DNA of 13,816 nucleotides from the NCBI GenBank assembly GCA_964426415.1, contig CAYRQM010000043.1:1-13816 (forward strand), read 5' to 3'. Within the stretch, counting starts at the first letter, position 1, and each line of letters starts with the position of its first letter. The position numbers and the translations under genes were made by a program. Source of the stretch: UBA3792 sp964426415. Lineage in GTDB: Bacteria > Bacillota > Clostridia > Christensenellales > CAG-138. Below are positions 1 to 6,436 of the stretch, piece by piece. The notes beneath the pieces were generated by a model that did not search any database, had not been told where the DNA came from, and was given only the letters and a program-made list of their open reading frames with translations.

Positions 1-3
1 CTC

Positions 4-54
4 CCCCTACACGCAATCCCCCCTCACTTTTACCCGGAACTATTTTACACCAAC
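4..54. repeat. Left copy of 51-bp window-terminal inverted repeat
   Basis: These 51 bases are the reverse complement of 13766-13816 with a single mismatch (C at 20 here, T in the reversed right copy). Similarity ends sharply at 54/55, so the repeat has a defined inner boundary. Read from that boundary towards the window edge it begins GTTGGTGTAAAATAG. A GTGTAAA-like run near the tip is reminiscent of IS256-type insertion sequence ends, but no transposase lies inside the window, so that assignment is only a guess. The likeliest reading is one end of a multicopy element at which the assembly stopped. Confidence 0.85.
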
Positions 55-132
55 GAAAATATGCCGAGCGGCTTTTTCGCCGTGTTCCGACAGGATGCGG
101 CACGCATCCAAAACGGCGTGCATATGGTATAG
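55..132 (+). pseudogene. Possible 3' remnant of a gene cut by the left repeat
   Basis: From the repeat boundary a frame runs GAA AAT ATG CCG and so on to a TAG at 130-132. It encodes a short tail ending RIQNGVHMV. Its codons are rich in G/C at third positions, like the real genes nearby, and it is open up to the edge of the repeat. It could be the C-terminal end of a gene truncated by an element insertion. There is no ribosome binding site before ATG 61, so it is unlikely to be an independent gene. I do not recognise the protein. With so few codons this may be chance. Confidence 0.22.
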
Positions 133-133
133 T
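125..133 (+). promoter_or_regulatory. Extended -10 promoter for the Cys-rich peptide gene
   Basis: TGGTATAGT is an extended -10 element (TGn followed by TATAGT). No good -35 box lies 16-18 bp upstream, which fits an extended -10 promoter. Transcription would start near 140, giving a leader of about 37 nt before the ATG at 177. Confidence 0.5.
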
Positions 134-176
134 AACGACGCGATTGTGTCGAATTCAACGATGGAGGATCTTCATA

Positions 177-380
177 ATGTTCAATAACCTTGGTGGTACC
201 AGCTTGACTTGGATTCTCGTTCTGATGCTGATTATCGGCGACGGCGAGAATGGCTGCGGCGGCATGACCTGCGACACGCTGATTTGGCTGTTGCTCCTTT
301 CGAAGTTCTGCGGCGGCGATGAAGGCGGCGGCTGTGGCTGCGGCTGCGGCTCCACCCCTACGCGGTGCGGCTGCAATTAA
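177..380 (+). CDS. Small Cys/Gly-rich membrane peptide (67 aa), unknown function
   Basis: The start at 177 is chosen because GGAGG at 163-167 lies 9 nt upstream; a longer in-frame start at 144 has no ribosome binding site. The product has a hydrophobic segment at residues 10-20 (WILVLMLII core) and a second at 35-42. Eight cysteines sit at 27, 32, 45, 53, 55, 57, 64 and 66, the last five in a CGCGCG-type, glycine-rich tail. Small hydrophobic peptides with Cys/Gly tails occur in many Clostridia as unnamed proteins, and some small spore-associated peptides look similar, but I cannot assign a family. There is no leader-peptide cleavage motif and no modifying enzyme beside it, so a post-translationally modified peptide is not supported. 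The extended -10 promoter at 125-133 should drive it. The gene is probably real because of its good ribosome binding site, promoter and clean length. Confidence 0.7.
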   Translation: MFNNLGGTSLTWILVLMLIIGDGENGCGGMTCDTLIWLLLLSKFCGGDEGGGCGCGCGSTPTRCGCN

Positions 381-398
381 CAATTCGAAAGAACCTAT

Positions 399-426
399 TT
401 GAAATCGGCCTCCTTTGTGTTATACT
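399..426 (+). promoter_or_regulatory. Sigma-A-type promoter for the HMA-mnmA cluster
   Basis: TTGAAA at 399-404 and TATACT at 421-426 are separated by 16 bp. Transcription should start near 433, just before the AGGAGG ribosome binding site, giving a very short leader. No terminator separates it from the upstream peptide gene, so some read-through is possible. Confidence 0.7.
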
Positions 427-447
427 ACACAGTAGGAGGCTGTTTCT

Positions 448-639
448 ATGATTCTATATTTGCAAGGCATGGGCTGTGCCCGTTGTGTCAAAAGCGTCAC
501 GCGCGCGCTCACCGAGATCGGCGCAACCGTTCTCTCCTGCCGCGTCGGATCCGCCGAAATCAGCGGCGTGACGGATGTGGACAAAATTCGAGAAGCCGTA
601 GAGTCCGTCGGATTCCTGCTGCTTGCGACCGAAGAATGA
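448..639 (+). CDS. Heavy-metal-associated (HMA) domain mini-protein with CxxC
   Basis: This 63-residue protein is a complete single HMA domain. It has a short first strand, then GMGCARC with the metal-binding cysteines at residues 10 and 13, followed by the helix VKSVTRALTEIG, and it ends in the AVESVGF pattern that closes the fold. Free-standing HMA domains of this size are typically soluble copper or other soft-metal chaperones (CopZ/Atx1 type) that pass metal through the two cysteines. AGGAGG at 433-438 precedes the ATG. No copper ATPase or CsoR-type repressor is nearby. Instead the stop codon overlaps the start of mnmA (ATGA, 636-639), so the two are translationally coupled. A role as a thiol or persulfide partner of MnmA is a possibility raised only by position; a metal chaperone remains the default. 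Confidence 0.85.
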   Translation: MILYLQGMGCARCVKSVTRALTEIGATVLSCRVGSAEISGVTDVDKIREAVESVGFLLLATEE

Positions 640-1727
640 ACCAAGACCACGTCGTCGTCGGCATGTCGGGTGGCGTAGACAGCTCTGTTGCTGCGTATTT
701 GCTCAAGCAACAGGGCCATGCTGTCGTTGGCGTTTTCATGAAAAATTGGGAGGAGAATGACGAGGACGGCGTGTGTACCGCCACGCAGGACTATGCCGAT
801 GTGCGCAGCGTCTGCGAGACCATCGACATTCCGTATTACACCGTCAATTTCGCCAAGGAATACCGCGACCGCGTGTTCTCCTACTTTTTGGACGAGTATC
901 GGCGCGGCCGCACACCCAATCCGGACGTGCTGTGCAACTGTGAAATCAAGTTCAAAGCCTTTCTGGAATTTGCGCTCAAGACGGGCGCCAAGTCCTTGGC
1001 GACGGGGCATTATTGCCGCTTGGGCGAAGGGGTCACGCTGCTGCGCGGCGCCGATTCCAACAAGGACCAAACCTACTTTTTGGCAGGGCTGACACAGCAG
1101 CAGTTAGAGCGCGTGCTGTTTCCCGTGGGTGCGCTGCAAAAGCGCGACGTGCGCGCCATCGCGCTTTCACAAGGCTTTTCCAACGCCCGCAAGAAGGACA
1201 GCACGGGCGTATGCTTCATTGGCGAACGCAACTTCAAGCAGTTCCTCATGCAGTATTTGCCCGCAATGCCGGGCGACATGGTGGACGAGCATGGCAAAAA
1301 GATTGGCGTTCACGACGGGCTGATGTATTACACCTTGGGGCAGCGCCGCGGGCTGGGCGTAGGCGGACGCAGCGACGGAACGGGCGAAAGCTGGTTCGTC
1401 ATCGGCAAGGATCTTGCCCGCAACCTGCTCATCGTGCAGCAGGGCGAACACGACGAGCTGTTTTCGCTGTCGTTGGACGCCGACCGCGTCAACTGGATTG
1501 CGGGGCAGCCGGTTGCATCGCAGTTCGACTGCACGGCAAAGTTTCGCTATCGGCAGCCCGACCAAGCGGTCACGGTCACCATCCAAGGCGAAGGCGCGCA
1601 TGTCACGTTTGCCGCGCCGCAGCGTGCGGTCACGGCGGGACAATGGGTCGTGTTCTACCAAGGCGACGTCTGCTTGGGCGGCGGCGCCATCGATCGGGTC
1701 GCGCCCAAGAAAGCGATTCGCCTATGA
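636..1727 (+). CDS. mnmA: tRNA-specific 2-thiouridylase MnmA
   Basis: MnmA makes 2-thiouridine at the wobble position 34 of tRNAs for Lys, Glu and Gln, using ATP to adenylate the base and a cysteine persulfide as sulfur source. The 363-residue length is normal. The ATP PP-loop SGGVDSS is at residues 11-17. The catalytic region NPDVLC carries Asp97 and Cys100, and the second catalytic cysteine is Cys193 in STGVCFIGER; GHY at 124-126 is also conserved. Residue 102 is Cys where Lys is common (CNCE instead of CNKE), which puts two cysteines two apart in the active-site loop. The start at 636 is chosen because the protein then begins right before the PP-loop, and because it overlaps the HMA gene stop by 4 nt. 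There is no clear ribosome binding site, which fits translational coupling. It likely shares the promoter at 399-426. Confidence 0.97.
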   Translation: MNQDHVVVGMSGGVDSSVAAYLLKQQGHAVVGVFMKNWEENDEDGVCTATQDYADVRSVCETIDIPYYTVNFAKEYRDRVFSYFLDEYRRGRTPNPDVLCNCEIKFKAFLEFALKTGAKSLATGHYCRLGEGVTLLRGADSNKDQTYFLAGLTQQQLERVLFPVGALQKRDVRAIALSQGFSNARKKDSTGVCFIGERNFKQFLMQYLPAMPGDMVDEHGKKIGVHDGLMYYTLGQRRGLGVGGRSDGTGESWFVIGKDLARNLLIVQQGEHDELFSLSLDADRVNWIAGQPVASQFDCTAKFRYRQPDQAVTVTIQGEGAHVTFAAPQRAVTAGQWVVFYQGDVCLGGGAIDRVAPKKAIRL

Positions 1728-2443
1728 ACACGCGCTGTGTGCATCTTTCGCCGCGCCTTATGGCGGCGCTGTCGCTGCTGCAGGACTGCCGCGTGGTGGC
1801 GGATGTGGGATGCGACCATGGACGGCTTGCGGCGGCGCTGTTGCAGCAGCACGTTTGCGAACGCGTCATCGCCACCGACGTCAGCGCCGACTCCTTAGAA
1901 AAGGCGCGTGCATTGCTTTCCTATATCGGGCTTTCCGAGCGCGTCTCCATTCGCTTGGGCGACGGGCTCAAGGTGCTGCAAGAGGGCGAATGCGACGCAA
2001 TCTGCCTGCTGGGCATGGGCGGCACGCTGATGTGCGACATCCTTTCCGCAGTGGATTGTCCGCTTATGGGTGCGCGGCTTGCGGTATTTCAGCCGATGCG
2101 CGCACAGGCGGACATTCGCCGCTACCTGCATCAAAACAGCTATCACGTTTTGGACGATCGCATCGTAACGGAGCATGGCAGGCTCTATCAGGTGTTTTCG
2201 GCACAAAAGTGCCATGCGATACAGCCACTGCCGCAGGGCTTTCCACCCGATTTTTACGATGTGGGGTTCGTATCGTTTTCGCAGCGCGACCCGCTGTTGC
2301 CCGCACTCATCGGGGCGCAGCTGCGGCAGCATCGACTGCGGCTTCAGACGGCGGCGCACACCAAGGGCGAAGCGGTGCTGCTGCAAAAGGTTTCCGCGCT
2401 GGAAGCCATCCGTTCGGCGTTTTTGAAAGGAGAACCAATTTGA
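1724..2443 (+). CDS. trmK: tRNA (adenine(22)-N1)-methyltransferase TrmK
   Basis: TrmK transfers a methyl group from S-adenosylmethionine to N1 of adenine 22 in the D-loop of certain tRNAs. The 239-residue protein shows the Rossmann-type methyltransferase pattern: DVGCDHG at residues 27-33 (motif I), ATD at 50-52, GDG at 79-81, and the family's GMGG at 97-100. A predicted helical C-terminal part follows the QP motif, as usual. Its ATG overlaps the mnmA stop (ATGA, 1724-1727), so it is coupled to the preceding gene. Adjacency to a Nif3-family gene matches the yqfN-yqfO arrangement in Bacillus and many other Bacillota, which supports the assignment. Confidence 0.93.
   Translation: MNTRCVHLSPRLMAALSLLQDCRVVADVGCDHGRLAAALLQQHVCERVIATDVSADSLEKARALLSYIGLSERVSIRLGDGLKVLQEGECDAICLLGMGGTLMCDILSAVDCPLMGARLAVFQPMRAQADIRRYLHQNSYHVLDDRIVTEHGRLYQVFSAQKCHAIQPLPQGFPPDFYDVGFVSFSQRDPLLPALIGAQLRQHRLRLQTAAHTKGEAVLLQKVSALEAIRSAFLKGEPI
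2426..2432 (+). promoter_or_regulatory. Ribosome binding site fixing a TTG start for the Nif3-family gene
   Basis: AAAGGAG lies 7 nt before the TTG at 2440 and inside the end of trmK. It makes TTG 2440 a better start than ATG 2467, which would drop the conserved LQEFCALMER opening of the protein. Confidence 0.7.
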
Positions 2444-3222
2444 ACTTGCAAGAATTTTGCGCATTGATGGAACGCGTTGCGCCGTCGTCGCTGGCGTGCG
2501 AATGGGACAATGTGGGGCTGTTGATTGCGCCCGACCACACAGCGCTTCACAAAGTTTTGGTTGCGCTGGACTGCTCCGTGCCGGTCGCAAACGAAGCGAT
2601 TGCGGGCGGATACGATTTGGTGCTCACCCATCATCCCTTGTTTTTCAAGCCGATTCAACGCATTTTGCCCGACGGACAGGATACGGCGGCTGCCTGCCTG
2701 CTGCTGCGCCACGGGATTGGGCTGTTTGCGGCGCACACCAATCTGGACGCGTGTGCGGGCGGCGTGAACGACTGCTTGGCGGCGGTGCTGGGGCTAAAAA
2801 ATGTCGCACCGTTGCCGCCGGAAGGGCTGGGACGCATGGGGCTGTTGCCTGCGCCGACGCCGTTTTCCGACTTTATCGCGCTGTGCGAGGACAAGCTGAA
2901 CACCGTGGCACGGTTCACGGGCGACGGTGCGCGCATCGTACAAAAGATTGGTCTGATTGGCGGCGGAGCGGGGGACGAGGCGCTCGTCGCCAAGGAAGCG
3001 GGCTGCGACGCGTACCTCACGGGCGAGATGAAACACCACGAAGCGTTGTACGCCGCGCAGATCGACATGCCCTGCTGCGTGTTGGGACACTACGAAACGG
3101 AGGCAATCGTATTAAAACCGCTGATTACCCGTTTACAGAATCAAAGTTTTGATGTACAATATCATGTAACACTGACGGAGAAAGCCGCGTTGGCTTGCTC
3201 CGCGAGGAGGGAAAGAATATGA
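2440..3222 (+). CDS. Nif3-like dinuclear metal-centre protein (YqfO family, short form)
   Basis: Members of this family (PF01784) bind two metal ions in a toroidal hexamer. Their cellular role is unsettled; GTP cyclohydrolase I type 2 is a frequent but poorly supported label. The expected ligands are visible in 260 residues: HH at 64-65 in THHPLFF, Asp103 in HTNLDA, and His217 with Glu221 in GHYETE. The opening WDNVGL (22-27) is also characteristic. It lacks the roughly 100-residue inserted domain of B. subtilis YqfO, so it is the short form. Translation starts at TTG 2440, overlapping the trmK stop (TTGA), with a good ribosome binding site. The gene order trmK then nif3 is conserved in Bacillota and suggests a link to tRNA modification or metal handling, though none is shown here. 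Confidence 0.92.
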   Translation: MNLQEFCALMERVAPSSLACEWDNVGLLIAPDHTALHKVLVALDCSVPVANEAIAGGYDLVLTHHPLFFKPIQRILPDGQDTAAACLLLRHGIGLFAAHTNLDACAGGVNDCLAAVLGLKNVAPLPPEGLGRMGLLPAPTPFSDFIALCEDKLNTVARFTGDGARIVQKIGLIGGGAGDEALVAKEAGCDAYLTGEMKHHEALYAAQIDMPCCVLGHYETEAIVLKPLITRLQNQSFDVQYHVTLTEKAALACSARRERI

Positions 3223-3944
3223 GTAAACCCGTCGCCCTATTGGCGTATCAAGAAGCGGACGTCGCGTGCCAGCAGATCGAAACCAACCTGCGCAACACCG
3301 ACAGTCGCCTTCGCCTGAACAAAGTGACCAAGTACATTCGGCAGCAGTCCGCGAATCTGACCAAGCTGTCCGACGATTTAGAAAAGCATGCAGCCAAGCT
3401 GGCGCAATTGCAGGCGCAGCAGCAGCAGCTTTTAAAGCGTCTCGACTTGGAGCTGTCCGAGCTGGACACCTTGGAGGGCGATGAGGAATGCACCGCCGAG
3501 GAAATGACCGAATTCCGCCGCGACATCGAAAAGCTCAACCGCGAGGCGGGCACGCTCGAAAAAGAAATCAAGGCGCTGTTCACAGCACTGGAAGCCGCCG
3601 TACAGGATTATCACACGACGCGGCAGCAGGGGAGCAAAGCCAAGAAAGAATACGATCAGCTCAAGGACGTTTGCCAAAAAGAAAAGGACGACGCCGCCAT
3701 CGATTTGCTTGCCGCCGAAAAGACGTTGGAGATTCGCAAGAAAAACGTCAATCCTTCCTTGTTCAAGCGGTACGAACGCGCACGGCAGCACCACGGCACG
3801 CCCGTCGTGCCCGTCCACAGCGGCAAGTGCAGCGGCTGCAACATGTCCATCCCGATGCTCACCATTTCACGGCTGACCACCGACGGCGACATCTTGGAAT
3901 GCGAAAACTGCGGCAGGCTGCTTTATGCCGACACAGACAAATAA
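3219..3944 (+). CDS. Coiled-coil protein with C4 zinc ribbon (COG1579/DUF164)
   Basis: This 241-residue protein has a long charged coiled coil (about residues 10-185, rich in Gln, Lys, Glu and Leu) and a C-terminal zinc ribbon. The ribbon cysteines are at 204 and 207 (CSGC) and 228 and 231 (CENC). This is the architecture of the HP0958/CT398 family, whose Helicobacter member binds RNA and affects flagellar gene expression; the role in Bacillota is unknown. The ATG at 3219 is chosen over an in-frame TTG at 3195 because GAGGAGGG at 3204-3211 lies 7 nt before it. The ATG overlaps the preceding stop (ATGA). It is the last protein gene before rnpB. Confidence 0.9.
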   Translation: MSKPVALLAYQEADVACQQIETNLRNTDSRLRLNKVTKYIRQQSANLTKLSDDLEKHAAKLAQLQAQQQQLLKRLDLELSELDTLEGDEECTAEEMTEFRRDIEKLNREAGTLEKEIKALFTALEAAVQDYHTTRQQGSKAKKEYDQLKDVCQKEKDDAAIDLLAAEKTLEIRKKNVNPSLFKRYERARQHHGTPVVPVHSGKCSGCNMSIPMLTISRLTTDGDILECENCGRLLYADTDK

Positions 3945-3958
3945 GTATTGATAAGTTT

Positions 3959-4300
3959 ATAGCGAGTAAGACAGACGATCGCGGCTCCTTTTAGGAGATG
4001 AGGAAAGTCCGAGCACCACAGGGCAGAGTGCCGGGTAACACCCGGTGAAGGCGACTTCAAGGAAAGTGCAACAGAAACAAACCGCCCGTTTCGACGGGTA
4101 AGGATGGAAAGGCGAGGTAAGAGCTCACCGACGGCATGGCGACTTGTCCGTCCTGTAAACCCCACTTGGTGCAAGATTGAAATGGGAGCATTCAATAGCG
4201 GCCCGCTACGCTCCCCGTAATCGCTTCAGCGGTGCGGCAACGCATCGCGTAGATAGATGATCGTCCTTTGACAGAACTCGGCTTACGGCTTGCTCGCTAT
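3959..4300 (+). ncRNA. rnpB: RNase P RNA, bacterial class A
   Basis: This is the catalytic RNA of RNase P, which removes 5' leaders from precursor tRNAs. Hallmarks are GAGGAAAGTCCGAGC at 4000-4014 and ACAGAACTCGGCTTACG at 4271-4287, the two conserved strands around helix P4, plus GTAAACCCC near 4156. The ends are set by helix P1: ATAGCGAGTAAG at 3959-3970 pairs with CTTGCTCGCTAT at 4289-4300 over 12 positions with one G-T pair. The length of 342 nt is normal for class A. Only 14 nt separate its 5' end from the stop of the zinc-ribbon gene. Any dedicated promoter must lie mainly inside that gene, and I see only a weak candidate (TTTATG, 18 bp, TATTGA at 3946-3951). Co-transcription with the upstream cluster followed by processing is the alternative. 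Confidence 0.97.
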
Positions 4301-4308
4301 ATTTTTTT
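4289..4308 (+). terminator. P1 3' strand plus U-tract, possible rnpB terminator
   Basis: The 3' strand of RNase P helix P1 is followed directly by a run of seven T (4302-4308). P1 plus a U-tract could end transcription. However, the trpS ribosome binding site (GAGGAG, 4309-4314) comes straight afterwards and no other trpS promoter is visible, so read-through must be allowed if this is a terminator. Confidence 0.4.
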
Positions 4309-4318
4309 GAGGAGTATC

Positions 4319-5323
4319 ATGGAAGAACGCAAAAAGACCATTCTATCGGGCATCCAGCCCTCGGGCGCCATCACGCTCGGCAACTACCTCGGCGCGCTCA
4401 AGCAATGGGCGGCAATGCAGGACGAAGTCACGTCGCTGTATATGCTTGCCGACCTGCACACGCTCACGATTCGGCAAGACCCGACGCAGCTGCGCAGACG
4501 CATCTTAGACAGCTACGCGCTCGTGCTGGCGTGCGGCATCGACCCCACCCGTTCCATCGTGTTCGCCCAGTCCATGGTGCCGGAGCACGCCGCCCTTGCA
4601 TGGGTGCTCAGCTGCAACACCTACATCGGCGAGCTCAATCGCATGACCCAATTCAAAGACAAGAGCGCCAAGCATGCCGACAACATCAATGCGGGTCTGT
4701 TCACCTATCCCGTTCTGATGGCAAGCGACATCCTGCTCTATCGCGCCGACGGCATTCCCGTGGGCGCCGACCAAAAGCAGCACGTCGAGATCACCCGCGA
4801 CCTTGCGATTCGCTTCAACAACCTGTACGGCGACACCTTCGTCGTGCCGGAGCCGATCATTCCCAAGGCGGGTGCGCGCATCATGTCGCTGCAGGAGCCG
4901 GACAAGAAAATGAGCAAATCCGACCCGAATCCCAACGCCTCCATCCTGTTGATGGACGAGCCGGACGCAATCGTGCGCAAGATCAAGCGCGCCGTGACCG
5001 ACTGTGACGGCGTGATCGCGTTCGATCCCGAAAACCGTGCGGGCGTATCCAACCTGCTCACCATCTATTCCGTCTGTCGCGGCGTGTCCATGGACGATGC
5101 GCTCAAAACCTTCGACGGCTTGGGCTATGGCGCGCTGAAGGACGGCGTTGCGGAGGCGGTGCTTTCCGTCGTCACGCCGATTCACGACGCATTCCAACGC
5201 TATCTGTCCGATAAGGCATACCTGTATGCCTGTATGCAAGACGGCGCCGAGAAGGCGCACGCGATCGCGCAAAAAACCATGCGCAAGGTCTATCATAAGG
5301 TTGGGCTGGACGCTTGCAAATGA
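4319..5323 (+). CDS. trpS: Tryptophanyl-tRNA synthetase
   Basis: This class I aminoacyl-tRNA synthetase charges tRNA-Trp in the cytoplasm. The 334-residue length is standard. The HIGH-equivalent signature is TLGN at residues 19-22, after SGIQPSGAI, and KMSKS is at 197-201. The ATG at 4319 is chosen because GAGGAG at 4309-4314 precedes it and because it leaves the canonical N-terminus; an upstream in-frame TTG at 4268 lies inside the RNase P RNA. In many Bacillota trpS is controlled by a T-box leader, but the 18 nt between rnpB and this ATG leave no space for one. It is followed after 19 bp by an acyltransferase-family gene, likely in the same transcript. Confidence 0.97.
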   Translation: MEERKKTILSGIQPSGAITLGNYLGALKQWAAMQDEVTSLYMLADLHTLTIRQDPTQLRRRILDSYALVLACGIDPTRSIVFAQSMVPEHAALAWVLSCNTYIGELNRMTQFKDKSAKHADNINAGLFTYPVLMASDILLYRADGIPVGADQKQHVEITRDLAIRFNNLYGDTFVVPEPIIPKAGARIMSLQEPDKKMSKSDPNPNASILLMDEPDAIVRKIKRAVTDCDGVIAFDPENRAGVSNLLTIYSVCRGVSMDDALKTFDGLGYGALKDGVAEAVLSVVTPIHDAFQRYLSDKAYLYACMQDGAEKAHAIAQKTMRKVYHKVGLDACK

Positions 5324-5342
5324 GCTGATTTGAGGGGGCATT

Positions 5343-6434
5343 ATGGAACGCAATCAAAATCGAGAAACACACTTTGACATTCTGCGAATTCTCTCCACCG
5401 TTGCCTTTGTGGTCATGTTGGTCGCGTTTCGCGGGTTCAAGCTGGGCGATGCGGGCACATCCCGCGTACTGAACGCCTATCTCGCGCTCTCCTCGTTTGG
5501 CATGCCGATGTTCATTCTGCTGTCGGGCGCGTTCCTTGCAGATCCAAACCGACCCTTCACCGTAAAGGGCTATGTGCGGCGCATCCTGCGGCTTCTGATT
5601 CCCATGGTCGTGTGGGCGGTGCTGTATGCGGGCATCAGCGTGCTGATGACGGGCGTTCCCCAAGGTATGGGCGTGTTCAAATTTCTCAAAGAGTTTTTCA
5701 AGCTCGCCTTCTTGAGCCGCTACCACATCGCGTATCTGTTCGCCATGCTGGGGCTTTACCTTGCGATTCCGCTGTTCCGCCAAATCGCTAAATGCAAGCA
5801 CACCACAGAATGGTTTTTGCTGTTGGCGCTGGTCTTTGCGTGGCTCATTCCCACGCTGCAGCTCATCCCGTCGGTTTGGAAGCTCAACTACATCTTAGAG
5901 CAGCTTCAGCTCCACGTCTGCTTGGGCTATGGCGGACTGTTCCTTTTGGGTTGGTATCTGCGGGCGCATCCGCTTAAAAAGGCTTGGCGCATCGTGCTGT
6001 ACGTTGCCGCAGCCTGCTGCGTCGCGGCGCTCTATTGCTTCTTCCGCTATTACAGCTTCTCCTATGCCGACCTGCCCGTGTACAACCGCAACTATCTGCC
6101 GCAGGTCGTCATTGTGGCAGCCATCTTCGTCTTCTTCGCCAACGTGGGCGCCAAGTGGTCGTTCTCCGACAATGCACGTCGGCGCATCGCACAGCTTTCG
6201 GGGGCGTCCTATGGCGTATACCTCATCTCCGTCATGGTGGCGGCGTTTCTGGGCTGGTTCGGCTCCTTCCTGTCGCTCGTGTTCCCGTCCGTCGACCCGA
6301 CGGCCGGCTTGACCGCGACGTCGTTTGCGCCCATCGTGGCGGTTCCCGTGACGGCGCTTGCCGTCCTGCTCATCAGCTATCCGATCTCGCTTTTGGTTCG
6401 TAAAATCCCCGTGGTCGGCAAGTATCTCATGTAG
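5343..6434 (+). CDS. Acyltransferase-3 family integral membrane protein, His motif missing
   Basis: The 363-residue polytopic protein belongs to the acyltransferase-3 family (PF01757; OafA, WecH and similar), which O-acetylates or O-succinylates cell-surface sugars from inside the membrane. The opening FDILRILSTVAFVVML matches the family start, including Asp12 and Arg15; MPMFILLSGAFL (about 54-65) and the basic YVRRILR (77-83) after it are also typical. About ten membrane helices are apparent. The conserved His that normally lies 11 residues after the Arg (His25 in Salmonella OafA) should be at residue 26, but Leu26 is there and no His is near. The protein may therefore be inactive as an acyltransferase or work differently. 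AGGGGG at 5333-5338 is the ribosome binding site. It sits between trpS and cyuA; no surface-polysaccharide genes are adjacent. Confidence 0.85.
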   Translation: MERNQNRETHFDILRILSTVAFVVMLVAFRGFKLGDAGTSRVLNAYLALSSFGMPMFILLSGAFLADPNRPFTVKGYVRRILRLLIPMVVWAVLYAGISVLMTGVPQGMGVFKFLKEFFKLAFLSRYHIAYLFAMLGLYLAIPLFRQIAKCKHTTEWFLLLALVFAWLIPTLQLIPSVWKLNYILEQLQLHVCLGYGGLFLLGWYLRAHPLKKAWRIVLYVAAACCVAALYCFFRYYSFSYADLPVYNRNYLPQVVIVAAIFVFFANVGAKWSFSDNARRRIAQLSGASYGVYLISVMVAAFLGWFGSFLSLVFPSVDPTAGLTATSFAPIVAVPVTALAVLLISYPISLLVRKIPVVGKYLM

Positions 6435-6436
6435 CC

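Noticed and set aside
187..204. TTGGTGGTACCAGC resembling the T-box GGGTGGTACCGCG element
   Set aside because: It lies inside the 67-residue coding region, lacks the exact T-box bulge sequence and upstream stem I, and has no synthetase or amino-acid gene downstream.
177..380. The Cys-rich peptide as a bacteriocin or modified-peptide precursor
   Set aside because: There is no leader cleavage motif and no modification, protease or export gene nearby.
420..1070. 216-codon open frame on the minus strand across mnmA
   Set aside because: It is antisense to an unambiguous MnmA with intact motifs and is a product of GC-rich codon usage.
1013..1723. Long N-terminal extension of TrmK reading through mnmA
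   Set aside because: The TrmK family begins at residue 1 of the ATG at 1724; the extension is frame-shifted MnmA sequence.
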